Shown here: positions 48,001 through 54,745 of the stretch, piece after piece
Position numbering within the stretch: the first letter of the stretch is position 1
Layout: every line of letters starts with the position of its first letter
Assembly (NCBI GenBank): GCA_964503335.1
Contig: CAZCZZ010000005.1
Span: 1 to 64,000 of the forward strand
Length of the DNA: 64,000 bases
Direction: 5' to 3'
Source: CAZCZZ01 sp964503335
Lineage (GTDB): Bacteria > Verrucomicrobiota > Kiritimatiellia > CAIVKH01
Made by a program: the position numbers and the translations under genes
The notes under the pieces: model-generated
The model's input: only the letters and a program-made list of their open reading frames with translations
What the model was told of the DNA's origin: nothing
Database searches by the model: none

Positions 48001-51000
48001 AGTCCGATATCGGTGAGCGCGCCGGTCTGCTTGTTGAGCACCACCAGGCGATCGCCCACGCCGCCGTTGTTCGCGATGGCGAACATCGTGCCGTCGTACG
48101 AGTCGATGGCAATGTCATCGATGTCGAAGAGGTTGCTGACGCCGGGGACCACGACGTAGTCCACGCCGGCTCCGAAGGCGTTCGACACAATACCGCCCGT
48201 CTGGGGGTTGATCTGCACGAGCAGGTCGTTTGTCGAGCTGTTCCGCTCAACGCCGTAAAGAATGCGCGAGAAGGGATCAAGGCTGAGGCTGTCCACGTCC
48301 GTGATCGCCTGCGCACCGAGAGCGCCATTGCCCGTGCCGAACGACCCGATCGCCACGAACACACCGGACGTGAGATTGATCGACCCGAACGTTCCGGCGT
48401 TCGCCGCGTAAAGAATGTTGCTGAACGGATTGAACGAGATCGCTTCCACGCTGAATGTGCCGAGGCCCACGCCGACCGCCGTCTCCACGCCCGAGGTAAA
48501 GTCATAGCGCGTGAGCAGGTCGTCGCCGCCGCCACCGCCTCCGGTATCCGCGACGAGGTAGGCGAGGCCGCACGAATCAAGTCCCGTCACCAGCACCACC
48601 GCGTCATCGGTGTCCGTCACATCGGCAATGCCGGCGAGATCGACCCCCGCGGAGTCCGTCGGATTGCCTGTCGCCGAACCGATATTGGTGACCGCGCCGA
48701 AGACGCTGATGTTCGTCGCCGTCAGGGTATTCGTTGCGCCGGGAGCGAGCGGACCCGCGATGGTTCCGACGGACCCGAGAACGTCATCGGAAACCACGAT
48801 GCCGCCCAAGTACGTGTCGCCCGTGTTCACCACCCGGTAAGTGTAGATCACATTTCCGCCGGTGATGATGGTGTTCGTCGCGCCATCGGCGCTGTTGCCC
48901 GCGGTTTTGATGACTTGGATGGCCGGCGAGACACGATCCACGATTGCGGTGTCGACGCGGCTGATTGTGCCCGTGCCGAAATAGAGTCCGGTCGCCGTCA
49001 CGGTATTTGTCAGGTCGGCGCTGAGCGTGCGCGCAACCGATACCGTGACGCTCTGCCCGATGACCAGCGTGCCGAGGTTGGTCGAGAAGGTGATCAGCGG
49101 GTCGGACAGCGAGACGTTCGTCAGCGTGATGCTGCCCGGATTCGACACCACGAAGGTGTAGGTCAAAGGCGCCCCGTTCGTGCCGACAAACGTCTCCGAT
49201 CCGTTCACTGTCTTCTGTACGGCGATGCCCGGAATCTGGGCGTCAAAGAAGTTGTTTCCGGCGTAGGTCGTCAACGTGGAGATGACGACAGGGATCCGGT
49301 TGTCGTTCGCGCCTGCCGAGTCACCCGTGCTCACGTAGCTGAGCGGATCGGTTTCCACGACGACGTAGTTTCCGGCGCCGAGGTTCAGGAACTCGTAGGA
49401 GCCGTTTGTGGCGGTGGCTGTCACGTCCACGAGCACGCCGTCCGACGGATTTCCGTCACCGTTCGGGTCGGTGAACAACTGCACCGTCACGCCCGAGAGG
49501 TTCAGGTCGTTTGTGGTGACCGTCCCGGATTGGTCGCGGTCGTCGTACACATTGCCGGTAATGCGGGCGGCCAGCGTCGTGATGCTCGCGCTGCTGCTCA
49601 CGGGCGGCACGGGATCGCTGAACTGGTCGATGGAGTAATTCGCGGAAGCAAGGTTCACGGCGGGATCGCATCCGCCCTGCGCGATCAGGGTTACAGTGAT
49701 GCTGGTCGTTGCCCCGGCTGCAAGACTTCCGGCGCCGGTAATGTCGTTCCACAAGAGGCTGCCGAACGCCGCGGAATCGGGTGACGGGGTCGCGGACACA
49801 AAGTCGAAGCACGCGCCGCTGTACGTATCTTCCACCGGCAGGTTCGTGATCGCCGTTGTGCCCGTGTTCGTGATGACGATGTTGAAGACGACGTTGCTGC
49901 CCTTGTTCACGGGAACGCCCAGGGGGCTGACCAGCGTCTTCGTGATCTGGTGCTCCGGCCTCGTGATGATCACGGTGGCTGAGCCAGTCACGCTGAGGGC
50001 GCCGGATGCCGCCACGGCGCGGTTGGTCGCAGGCACTGCGATCGCAAGAGCCGTGAAGTTGACGAACACGTCTGAGTTCGCGCCGGGGTTCAGCGGGCCG
50101 ATATTGGTCCAGGTCAACGACCCTGCGGCGACAGTATTCGGTGAAGGCGACGCGGAGACATAGCCCTGCACGTTTGAGGCGAACGTGTCGACGAGCGAAA
50201 TCGGGTTCAGCGTTGTGCTGCCCGAGTTCACCACGCGGACGCGATACTGCACCGACTCACCGACGACAGCCTGACCGTCCGCGGGTGAGATCAGGGTCTT
50301 GGTGATCGTGAGGCCGGGTGTGCCCGGCGGCGGGGGAACGGAAGCGACCGCGGAGCAGGGATCGCTAGAATCGTTCGGATCCACGTAGCTCAGTGTGATG
50401 ACGGAACCCGTCGGGGCGCTGAGGATTGAATTGGTCGAGACGAAGGACGAGAGATTCGTGGACTGGATGCACGCCGTGAAGATGCCGCTGTTTGTGCTGG
50501 TTTCCGTCAGCGTTAAGGGTTCCACATCACCCGTACTGCTCGTCAACGTCACGGGCACCGTGTCGAGCGTCACCGAATTCGTGTTCTGGTCGAGGTCGCT
50601 GACGCGGACACAGATGGACGCATTTGTCGCATAGACGTTGGTCACCGGACCGTTGTTGCCGAAGGTGAAGTCCACGGAGCAGGGCGTACCGAGATCGAGG
50701 AACGAAAGCGGGATCGATGTTGCGGCCGTATCCGTAATGCCTTCGGTGCCTTCATTCGCCGTGACGGCGATCGTGTAGTTGCCCTCCGTCACTCCAGTCG
50801 TCCAGACATACTCATATGTCTTGGAGCATGAATTGGTCGCCACGACATTCGCGTTGGAGAGCGTTGTGGAGACATCGCTCACGGTACCCGACGCGTCGAT
50901 GGACAATCCCAGGCTCGTGATGTCGTAGGCGCCAAACGGATCGGTCACCGTCGCGCGGACGTAGAGGGTGCTGCCGTTGTTGGCTGCCGAAACGAGACTG

Positions 51001-54000
51001 CCGCCCGGGTACGCCGCGTCGTAGATGTCGAGCGACGTGATATCAATGACCGTCGTGACGGGCAGGTTGATTTTCGAGAGGCGGTTGGAGCTGTCATAGA
51101 GCACGGTGAACCCGGCGCCAGCCTCGGAACTGATGATCTCGAACGTGATCGCCTGGCCCGACGGGATGCTCGTCGCGGCACCCAGCACCGTGGACCACAC
51201 GATGTTGCTGGTCGACGTCGTGAAGACAGGATTCGTGATCGTGGCAAAGACGTTGGTGCCGTAGCGAAGCCGCGCGGTGATGGCCGGATTCGTGGGCATC
51301 GTGCCGCTTTCAATGTTCAGCCGGTTGGTGATCACAATGCCGCCACCGGCAGGCAGGGAAAGCGTTGAGCACAGGACGGGAGTCTGAACGAACGTGGTCT
51401 GATTGGTGCCCGCAGGTGCAGGATTCAGCGCAACCGCCGTCAACGCCCAGTCATCGGCGGTGAGCGTCCATGTGTTGGTGACAACAGACGANNNNNNNNN
51501 NNNNNNNNNNNNNNNNNNNNNNNNNNNNNNNNNNNNNNNNNNNNNNNNNNNNNNNNNNNNNNNNNNNNNNNNNNNNNNNNNNNNNNNNNNNGTGGTGTGG
51601 GAAACGCGCGCAGCGGTCAGTATGTCGGCATTGGTCGTTGTGACGGATGATGCATCGATCGCAATGGTCGCATTGCCCGCGTTGATGACCACGCTGGTCG
51701 CCGTAGTGCCATCAGCGGTCGCCACCGGGTCGATGCGATCAAGGTCCTGGTCCGGCGAGCCGGAGCCGTCGGTGCTGAGGTAGAGCGGCTTGATCGCCGA
51801 CGGTGTCGAGATGATTGCTGTGTCGCTGCAGAGGTCACCAAAGACGGGATCGGTGTAGCTCACCGAAATCGTGTGGCCCGCGGATAGGAACAGCGTGCCG
51901 TCCTGCTGCGCCACACCGGCGGTGGTCGAGGAAGGCAGGGAGGACGAATTACGGAACGCGTTGGTGTTGGCGCTCAACTCGGTCAGTGTGATGGTTTCCA
52001 GGTCACCGCTGAAGGGATTCTGCACGGTGACGTTGATGGTCTCGACCGTCGTCGTGCTCGAATTGGCGTCGGCGTCACGCAGAGTCACAAAGAGGCCGGA
52101 GCCGGCTGAGTAGGACGCGACGGCATTTCCGGATCCGTCGGTAAATTCGAGCGAGCACGCCGCAGAACCGGACGGTGGAGGCACTACCACGACGTTGGTG
52201 ACGACGACGGGCGACCCACCGATGCTGGCCCCGTTGGCGATGGTGCCGCTCGCGATGACGCGCGCCTGATACCGCATTGTCGTGCTACTGCCTCGCGGCA
52301 CGATGGGAATGACATATCCGTCCTCGTCAAACGGAAAGAGCGTTGCCGCAGGCGGCACGGTGCTGTCGGCGATGCCGACGCTGTCGCGGGATGACGAATT
52401 CGTGACGTAGATCAGGCTCGGAGGCGGCGTATCGAGGACGATCACGTTGCCGAGGACGATGAGGCTGTTGTTGTCGATCGTGATCGCATACTCGAGGATG
52501 TCATTCGTGCTGATGCCGCTGGGCGGGTTGTCCGTCACCAGCGTGGACGTCTTCCGGATCACGGCTTCGGGGAATGGAAGAACCGTGGTGCCGAGATCGA
52601 GGAACGGGTTACCTGCGGCGGCGACGGCGGGATCCTGTCCCCAAGCCGCCGTGATCAACGTGCCATCGACGGTATAGACGCGCATCGCCGTCTGGTCCCT
52701 GTCCGGGTCGTAGATGGTCCGCGACTGCAGCGCGACCATCGTGAAATTCGTGTCGTATCCGTCACCGTTCGGGTCCGTGAGCGGGCCCGCCTTGTCACCG
52801 TCGAAGTCGACGTAGAGGATCGTATCATCCACGACGGTCACCCAGACGGGACTTCCATTCTGGGAGAGATCGCTGCTGCCGGGACCCCAACCCACCTGGC
52901 CCACGGCCGTGAGGTTGCCTTCCGGCACGAGCGTGAAACCCCAGTCGTGGACGTTGTTCGCGGAAGGATTGGCGCCCACGGTTTCAATGGCGAAGAACGG
53001 CTTGTCGTTGGTGGTATAGAGATGTGCGCCGGAGTTCTGGGGAATCTGGATCTGGAAGACGCCGTTGCTGGCGACCGTGAAATTCGTCAGGCCCACCAGC
53101 GACTGCATCCAGACTGTGATCGAATTCGTATTCGGGTTGTAAACGAAGGCATACGCCTGGTCCCCGTCGGCCGCCGTTCCAACGGGTGTGTAGTAGGAGT
53201 CATACCACTGGGACACCGGGTAGAGCGTGAACCAGTCGCTCTCGTAGTTCGCCGCCACGTCGCCTGTGATGAGGTGAACCTGAACAGGCTTCGATGTGCT
53301 GACCCTGGCGCCTTTGAGGACGCCGCCATTGACCTGGTACGATTCGCCGCGGTTGAGGGTCGTCACGATCTCGAACGTCCCGTTTGCATCCTTGTCTATG
53401 CTGACCGAGGTGCCGTTCTCGGCGGCCTGCACAAAGAGTGCGGCATATTCGAACATCGAGGAGGCGGAGACGTTTGTTCCGACCGGCGTGATGTATTCAG
53501 TGCCGTAATCAAGCACCGAGCTGACTTCAACGGCACCGCTCAACACGCTGCCCGGCGATGTGGCCCAGCCTGCGCGCGAAACGGTGATGGCCTTCGTTGA
53601 GCCCAAGCGATCCCGCCCATCGAAAAGCACTGTCGCCGCGCTCCGCGGCAGCGTCACGTTGTTGCGAAGCGCCAGCACATCGCCGGCGGCGAGCGACGAG
53701 GGATCGCTTCCGAATCCCGGGGGAATGCCATTGGCGTTGTTCCCGTCACCCCAAATCCGCGTTGTGGATTGCGTCGGGCTGTTGAGATCGACTTCGTAGC
53801 CATCTTCCCAATGGTCATAAACCACCTTCGTACCCGCCGAACCCACGACGACGGAAATCACAGAGTCAAACGTGGTGCCCACGCCCGTCTGCAGCACAAG
53901 GAGGGAGGTGCGAATCTGCTCCTCGGGAAGCGGGACAAAGAATTCCTGCACAACGGTTTGCGAATGGCAGAATGCGGATGCCGAGACCATAAGGGCTGCA

Positions 54001-54152
54001 ACCAGGGAAAAGATCGCGGAGCTTCGATGCGTCGCAACGCCTCCAAGTCTTGAACGACTGGATCGTCCACTTTTGCGCACAAAGAATACGCTTTTGGACG
54101 GTTGCGCACCGGTAGACGCCGCACCGGACGGACACACCAATGACCTACTCAT
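33069..54152 (-). CDS. Giant DUF11/SdrD-B repeat surface protein (about 7,000 residues, with a gap)
   Basis: The frame runs for about 21 kb. A long basic N-region precedes a signal helix (FSLVAALMVSASAFCHS), then an exported domain (EEQIRTSLLVLQTGVGTTF). An SdrD-B-like domain lies near residue 1,530, a propeller-like region at 1,855-2,110 (LVADTGGGGGGDDLLTRYDF), another SdrD-B-like domain, 7 DUF11 units with a GRPA motif, 3 short units, 7 DUF11 units of the ADLxLTKS kind, then 17 alternating short units, three SdrD-B domains and a C-terminal domain (LAWETALEWENLGFNLYRS). No membrane anchor, PEP-CTERM or LPXTG is visible. AGGGGG precedes ATG 54152; an alternative start lies at 54212. The real length is uncertain because of the N run and near-identical repeats. 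Confidence 0.85.
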   Translation of the reverse strand: MSRSLVCPSGAASTGAQPSKSVFFVRKSGRSSRSRLGGVATHRSSAIFSLVAALMVSASAFCHSQTVVQEFFVPLPEEQIRTSLLVLQTGVGTTFDSVISVVVGSAGTKVVYDHWEDGYEVDLNSPTQSTTRIWGDGNNANGIPPGFGSDPSSLAAGDVLALRNNVTLPRSAATVLFDGRDRLGSTKAITVSRAGWATSPGSVLSGAVEVSSVLDYGTEYITPVGTNVSASSMFEYAALFVQAAENGTSVSIDKDANGTFEIVTTLNRGESYQVNGGVLKGARVSTSKPVQVHLITGDVAANYESDWFTLYPVSQWYDSYYTPVGTAADGDQAYAFVYNPNTNSITVWMQSLVGLTNFTVASNGVFQIQIPQNSGAHLYTTNDKPFFAIETVGANPSANNVHDWGFTLVPEGNLTAVGQVGWGPGSSDLSQNGSPVWVTVVDDTILYVDFDGDKAGPLTDPNGDGYDTNFTMVALQSRTIYDPDRDQTAMRVYTVDGTLITAAWGQDPAVAAAGNPFLDLGTTVLPFPEAVIRKTSTLVTDNPPSGISTNDILEYAITIDNNSLIVLGNVIVLDTPPPSLIYVTNSSSRDSVGIADSTVPPAATLFPFDEDGYVIPIVPRGSSTTMRYQARVIASGTIANGASIGGSPVVVTNVVVVPPPSGSAACSLEFTDGSGNAVASYSAGSGLFVTLRDADANSSTTTVETINVTVQNPFSGDLETITLTELSANTNAFRNSSSLPSSTTAGVAQQDGTLFLSAGHTISVSYTDPVFGDLCSDTAIISTPSAIKPLYLSTDGSGSPDQDLDRIDPVATADGTTATSVVINAGNATIAIDASSVTTTNADILTAARVSHTXXXXXXXXXXXXXXXXXXXXXXXXXXXXXXXXXXSSVVTNTWTLTADDWALTAVALNPAPAGTNQTTFVQTPVLCSTLSLPAGGGIVITNRLNIESGTMPTNPAITARLRYGTNVFATITNPVFTTSTSNIVWSTVLGAATSIPSGQAITFEIISSEAGAGFTVLYDSSNRLSKINLPVTTVIDITSLDIYDAAYPGGSLVSAANNGSTLYVRATVTDPFGAYDITSLGLSIDASGTVSDVSTTLSNANVVATNSCSKTYEYVWTTGVTEGNYTIAVTANEGTEGITDTAATSIPLSFLDLGTPCSVDFTFGNNGPVTNVYATNASICVRVSDLDQNTNSVTLDTVPVTLTSSTGDVEPLTLTETSTNSGIFTACIQSTNLSSFVSTNSILSAPTGSVITLSYVDPNDSSDPCSAVASVPPPPGTPGLTITKTLISPADGQAVVGESVQYRVRVVNSGSTTLNPISLVDTFASNVQGYVSASPSPNTVAAGSLTWTNIGPLNPGANSDVFVNFTALAIAVPATNRAVAASGALSVTGSATVIITRPEHQITKTLVSPLGVPVNKGSNVVFNIVITNTGTTAITNLPVEDTYSGACFDFVSATPSPDSAAFGSLLWNDITGAGSLAAGATTSITVTLIAQGGCDPAVNLASANYSIDQFSDPVPPVSSSASITTLAARITGNVYDDRDQSGTVTTNDLNLSGVTVQLFTDPNGDGNPSDGVLVDVTATATNGSYEFLNLGAGNYVVVETDPLSYVSTGDSAGANDNRIPVVISTLTTYAGNNFFDAQIPGIAVQKTVNGSETFVGTNGAPLTYTFVVSNPGSITLTNVSLSDPLITFSTNLGTLVIGQSVTVSVARTLSADLTNTVTATGLYFGTGTISRVDTAIVDRVSPAIQVIKTAGNSADGATNTIITGGNVIYTYRVVNTGDTYLGGIVVSDDVLGSVGTIAGPLAPGATNTLTATNISVFGAVTNIGSATGNPTDSAGVDLAGIADVTDTDDAVVLVTGLDSCGLAYLVADTGGGGGGDDLLTRYDFTSGVETAVGVGLGTFSVEAISFNPFSNILYAANAGTFGSINLTSGVFVAIGSFGTGNGALGAQAITDVDSLSLDPFSRILYGVERNSSTNDLLVQINPQTGGIVSNAFGAGVDYVVVPGVSNLFDIDDIAIDSYDGTMFAIANNGGVGDRLVVLNKQTGALTDIGLLGVADMEGLGFNNFGQLFGTSGSAGTPANHLWDVNKITGLATNARTLTAGGDYEANDVLTCPPNTISGTVFLDLDANATFGGFDTGRSGVVVRLYRDANTNGVVDVGDSLLLTNITGVAGTYSFSFASSGAFVMDIDTNSLPAGAFMTTDNIEAANFGNTTGQTDSGNDFGYVFPGGVTILKSLVSPVGRPAVTGEQFVFSITIQNTSTFTVATVPLTDSFNTNLLGFVSATPSESSISGGLISWTNVGPLVSGGSVTVTSRFSALSSGTGTNVAAATPSTTNGIPVPPGTSSVPHTAVNPSILSSKTVVSPTGRPAVTGELVVFSISVTNTGDIALDTVALNDTFDPSLLSFVSATPAATSTGVGTLAWANVGPLSVGGTSVVTARFTAVTSGTGTNVAVFTPSTTNGIPVPPTTSSVPHEAVNPSITIAKTLSSPAGRPAAIGEEVVFNIAVSNSGDTVLNTVPVSDTFNNALLSFSSSTPVNDSILGNQISWTNVGPLSVGQATSIVVRFTALTNGVGTNAAVTIPTTTNGIPVPPKTNEVPHTNVNPRVVIGKSVVSPAGRPAAVGESILFRIAVTNVGDVTLNTVPVTDTYSTTLLAYASSTPASDDNDNDGLLNWSNVGPLAPGASTVITATFSTVTAGLGTNTAITAPSTTNGIPVPPGTSSVPHTAVNPGVQITKVTLSPAGRPAAVGEQIVFGINVFNNGDTDLGVVQLEDAYDTNLLSYASSLPATIDTVNDGSIAWADIGPIATGSSVTVTSVFVAVQSGTGTNTAIATPSTTNGIPVPPRTSSVPHTAASPGVTVTKTLTSPTGRPAVVGEELVFNVVVSNSGDVALDTVPVADTFLTNLLAFASSTPSQDGLAGSLVTWTNVGPVSTGASTTLVVRFTALASGVGTNTAVSSPSTTNGIPVPPGTSSVPHTAVNPSILSSKTVVSPTGRPAVTGELVVFSISVTNTGDIALDTVALNDTFDPSLLSFVSATPAATSTGVGTLAWANVGPLSVGGTSVVTARFTAVTSGTGTNVAVFTPSTTNGIPVPPTTSSVPHEAAAPAIAVSKVVDGVEYVQGTNGTPVTYSIIVTNTGDAALTNVVVTDPLISYSNSIGTLNAGQSVTLTVSRTISADLTNTATVVGQYLNGQNYTAADTAVVDRINPAIAISNTVNGVELVQGTNGTPVTYVFVVSNPGDVTLTNVAVINSALGYTTNIGTLAVGQSATVSVASTISADLVNSAIATGNDPVGGSVTANDPSQVDLIAPNITVAKTVSGTGAIPGVELVIGTNGMPVTYSFVISNAGDVTLTNVSLTDPLLSFSNAVGVLSAGQSVTVTTASVIGGSLTNTATVRGFDPVGGLRTNADTAAVALVNPGLLIIKTAATALDGAVYTNYFGSNVVYQYSVINTGDTHLASLVVTDNVLGAVGSLAGPIAPGATNVFLATNLNVTAAVTNIGVATAVPSDASGVPLPLLASVTDSDDAVVAILFAADLSLTKTASSTTPNLGSNIVFTIAVSNDGPAAATGVTVEDILPVGLAYVSHANGAYVVTNGIWTIGDMAVGGVTSLQITVTVTNTGVIDNEAQVQTADGFDPDSTPGNDILAEDDHDNETIVVPAASDLELGKSVNNATPSIGSNVVYTIIVSNRGPDEAHGVSVRDILPAGVSYVSHAPGSYNASNGLWNIGAVPVGSVTQLTVTATVLASGSITNVAEVSAASHFDIDSTPNNQNGVPYEDDEDDAVITVPRTADLGLSKSVDNASPTLGSNVTFTVTLTNNGPDSATSVSVLDSLPAGLVYVSHTNGTYNPASGIWTGITLNVGSSTSLQIVATVTNLASITNVAQVMTSAEADTDSTPGNEDGSPFEDDEDDAVVVSIAYADLELTKTVDNASPFVGSNITYTIVVSNRAANTANAISVLDVLPGGVAYVSHSGGSYNPANGVWTNIALTAGSSTTLQITATVTNSGTYTNTAQVQTSDQPDTDSTPGNSNAAEDDQDDAVFSAGAAIDLSLGKSANTLTPRVGSNVTFTITLANGGPDDATGVTVQDLLPAGLSYVSHSNGTYVATNGVWTVGNLDVGSVTSLQVIALVTQSGVIVNTAEVRTAVEFDTDSTPGNNVPSEDDQASVNLSVPKSGDLELTKSVDNPAPNVGTNVTFTVTVTNRGPDEQFTVIVGDLLPAGLSYVSHSNGLYDASSGAWSIGTISNGGYTSIVIVATVTNFGMITNVAEVWRAQHHDLDSTPSNNVPTEDDRGSVVIATPSADLSLTKSADRLFVLPGSNVTFTLLLTNSGPNAATSVQVEDVLPVGLAYGSHAGGAYNPTNGIWNIGSIGVGAVTSLQITAVVTNTGAITNMAQVSAADQFDPDSTPGNDVPTEDDQDVALVNGVQPSISIVKTAGAAADGATLTVLGGSNVVYRYAVVNSGDTHLSSIIVTDDVLGAVGSIAGPVAPGATNVLLATNLNVLVDVTNIASSVATPSDNLGASLGVGDVSDIDDAFVDVIAPAIAVAKTVNGVESVQGTNGTPVTYAFVISNTGDVTLTNVFLNDPLIVFSNSIGSLIAGQSVTITAARAISADLVNTANVSGVPPVGPPVTRTDTATVDRINPAITISNTVNGVELVQGTNGTPVTYSFVVSNPGDVTLTNVAVTNAALGYTTNVGTLAVGQSVTVTVSSTISADLVNSAVTTGNDPVGGSVTANDPSAVDLIAPSLNVAKTVNGVESVQGTNGTPVTYAFVVSNSGDVTLTNVFLNDPLIVFSNNIGTLTAGQSITVTAARTISADLVNTANVSGIPPVGPPVTRTDTATVDRINPAIAISNTVNGVELVQGTNGTPVTYSFVVSNPGDVTLTNVAVTNAALGFTTNVGTLAVGQSVTVTVNSTISADLVNTAVATGNDPVGGSVTANDPSAVDLIAPAINVAKTVNGVEYVQGTNNAPVTYSFVVSNTGDVALTNVFLTDLLITFSNSIGTLGAGQIITVTAARAISADLTNTASVSGIPPVGPPVTRTDTAVVDRINPAISIANTVGTGAFPGGELATGTNGTPVTYWFVVSNPGDVSLTNVAVTNSALGYTTNVGTLAVGQSVTVSVVSTISADLVNSAVASGNDPVGGAVSANDPSAVDLIAPGLNVAKTVNGAESVQGTNGTPVTYEFVVSNTGDVTLTNVFLNDPLITFSNAIGTLTAGQSVTVSAARAISSDLTNIANVAGTDPVGNVLTNSDPAVVDLIAPAINVAKTVNGVESVQGTNGTPVTYAFVISNTGDVTLTNVFLNDPLIVFSNSIGSLIAGQSVTITAARAISADLVNTANVSGVPPVGPPVTRTDTATVDRINPAITISNTVNGVELVQGTNGTPVTYSFVVSNPGDVTLTNVAVTNAALGYTTNVGTLAVGQSVTVTVSSTISADLVNSAVTTGNDPVGGSVTANDPSAVDLIAPSLNVAKTVNGVESVQGTNGTPVTYAFVVSNSGDVTLTNVFLNDPLIVFSNNIGTLTAGQSITVTAARTISADLVNTANVSGIPPVGPPVTRTDTATVDRINPAIAISNTVNGVELVQGTNATPVTYSFVVSNPGDVTLTNVAVTNAALGYTTNVGSLAVGQSVTVTVASTISADLVNSAVATGNDPVGGSVTANDPSAVDLIAPSINVAKTVNGVESVQGTNGTPVTYSFVVSNSGDVTLTNVFLNDPLIVFSNSIGTLTAGQSITVTAARSISADLVNTANVSGVPPVGPPVTRTDTATVDRINPAISISNTVNGVELVQGTNGTQVTYSFVVSNPGDVTLTNVVVTNAALGFTTNVGGLAVGQSTTVTVFSTISVDLVNTAIALGQDPVGGFVSANDPSAVDLIAPAINVAKTVNGAESVQGTNGTPVTYAFVVSNAGDVTLTNVFLNDPLIVFSNSIGTLAAGQSITVTAARTISSDLVNTASVSGVPPVGPPVTRTDTATVDRINPAITISNTVNGVELVQGTNGTPVTYAFVISNPGDVTLTNVVVTNAALGFTTNVGSLAVGQSTTVTVASTISADLVNTAIATGQDPVGGFVSANDPSAVDLIAPAINVAKTVNGVESVQGTNGTPVTYSFVVSNTGDVTLTNVFINDPLITFSNSIGTLTAGQSTTVTAARTISSDLVNTANVSGVPPVGPPVTRTDTATVDRINPAISISNTVNGVELVTGTNGTPVTYAFVVLNSGDVTLTNVVVTNAALGFSSSVGTLTAGQSVTVSVNSTISADLANSAVVTGRDPVGGSVTANDPSAVNRVDPGVLLIKRAGSAADGVIHYVASGTDVAYSYAVINTGDTFLASITVTDNVLGVVGSIAGPVAPGSTNILFATNLNVTAAITNIGVARATPSDNLGVALTNTTQVTDSDDAVVQIVSGGVGDFVWEDINGNGIQDAGEAGIPNVTVRIYDATTNLVGTTTTSTNGSYSFTNLAPAVYLVRFTAPTGYAFTVQNAGTNDLADSDATPATGFTAPITLTSLADLSVDAGLYRPGTVGDRIWEDLNYDANFQAGEVTGFGAGLTVRLLNTNNVVLATTVTDGSGFYRFTNLPPATYVVEFTIPTSGVFVLQNIGGNTTIDSDASRTTGRSAPFSLTSGATNLTWDAGFVRTGVIGDHIWWDINSNGQHDESLATFGLNNVTVRLFSINAGVTTLVATTTTITDGAGGKGYYAFAGVPFGDYIVRADTNTVPTAFRRRTTAASYTVSLRPDYIYFDADFGFNLTPTPVELKSFVAIREGSDVKLAWETALEWENLGFNLYRSTSINATGDRLNSELVSGAGTGSGRAYEWIDVNASSDTTYYYWLEDVSWSGETEVHGPAMVEADGAGDDVHVVGRFAIDNPDGGVIRIKQEVLVQAGLGAVPPSELRVLVDGVEVAAYVKAWNTTFRPRDYVLFHAPAGATSVELARGEDALRMEEVYAAPVDGEAGTWVGVAGEDGTLRFGSSSDAERYFLMGFSGAGTVLLDVTVAGAEKLLYGFAEIVAEGDSGIYFSPAAGSPANFIAVSSSSVIDVTRIDAP
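37438..38348 (-). repeat. Near-identical 911-bp internal duplication, copy 1
   Basis: This stretch of the giant gene matches 39,595-40,505 at a constant offset of 2,157 bases in all lines I compared. The first differences are at 37,437 and 38,349. It spans three to four short units. The identity implies recent duplication, gene conversion or an assembly effect. Confidence 0.75.
39595..40505 (-). repeat. Near-identical 911-bp internal duplication, copy 2
   Basis: Partner of 37,438-38,348. The offset of 2,157 bases (719 codons) keeps the frame and equals seven short units. Confidence 0.75.
40900..43570 (-). repeat. Coding array of seven DUF11 units (ADLxLTKS type)
   Basis: Seven units of about 120 residues each open with words such as ADLSLTKTASS or SDLELGKSVNN, contain LPAGLSYVSHSNGTY, and end with acidic DSTPGN..EDDQDDA stretches that could bind calcium. 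These are classic DUF11 (B-domain-like) modules of stalk-forming surface proteins. Confidence 0.8.
44893..45275 (-). repeat. Near-identical 383-bp internal duplication, copy 1
   Basis: Matches 46,774-47,156 at a constant offset of 1,881 bases in the lines compared. It covers most of one GRPA-type DUF11 unit. Confidence 0.7.
46774..47156 (-). repeat. Near-identical 383-bp internal duplication, copy 2
   Basis: Partner of 44,893-45,275. Confidence 0.7.
51492..51591. other. Scaffold gap of exactly 100 N inside the giant gene
   Basis: A run of 100 undetermined bases is a customary placeholder for a join of unknown length. Both sides continue the same protein type, but the true number of missing residues and the frame across the gap are not known. 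Confidence 0.95.
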
Positions 54153-54439
54153 TGATTCATAACCCCCTGAACTGCAAACTCTTCCAGATGCCACACTCGA
54201 CCGGCCAAGCATAACCGGCCTGCGTACACCCCCGCCTGCCGAAAACCGGCTGCGTATGGTCAGCCCACCAACCTAGCGATTCGCATGCCATAGGGGTCCA
54301 TGGCGAGCGCTATAAATGCGAGAGTTACGACGTTAAGGGTCATCCCTTCACACACTCGTGCAACGTCCAAGCGCACGGCCACGCCTTGACGGTGCTCGCG
54401 AATCGCTGTATCTGTCGCTCTCGTTTTCGGGGGAAAACT
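54153..54439. other. Shared upstream region of the giant-protein and PqqD genes
   Basis: About 287 bases separate two divergent operons and should hold both promoters. I see no hairpin, riboswitch or convincing sigma-70 pair. A short GC-rich palindromic patch (ACCGGCCAAGCATAACCGGCC) lies near 54,207-54,225. Confidence 0.45.
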
Positions 54440-54745
54440 GTGGAACATTTGAGAAACCAGCGCTTTCGGAAAAATCCCGACATCGTGTCGCGCAACCTTC
54501 GCGGAGAGCATTTGCTCGTTCCCCTCGCCTCCACGTCCGGCTCCCTGGACAGTATCTTCACGCTCAACGAAACCGCGGGTCTCGTCTGGGAAAAGGCCTG
54601 CGAGGGCCTTACACGCGACGAAATTGCGGCGTGGCTTTCTAATACGTTCACCGTCGATGCCGAAAAGGCCACGGCGGATGTTAGTCGCATCCTCGTCGAA
54701 CTAGAGGGCATCGGCGCCCTCCTCGCTGAAACGGCGGAAACCTGA
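54440..54745 (+). CDS. PqqD-family peptide-binding protein
   Basis: The protein has about 101 residues from GTG 54440, which has GGGGGA six bases upstream. It shows the PqqD/RRE winged-helix pattern (FRKNPDIVSRNLRGEHLLVPL, IFTLNETAGLVWEKACEGLTRDEIAAWL, ILVELEGIGALLAE). Such domains hold the leader of a precursor peptide for a modifying enzyme. The stop TGA overlaps the ATG of the radical SAM gene, so the two are translated together. Confidence 0.88.
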   Translation: MEHLRNQRFRKNPDIVSRNLRGEHLLVPLASTSGSLDSIFTLNETAGLVWEKACEGLTRDEIAAWLSNTFTVDAEKATADVSRILVELEGIGALLAETAET

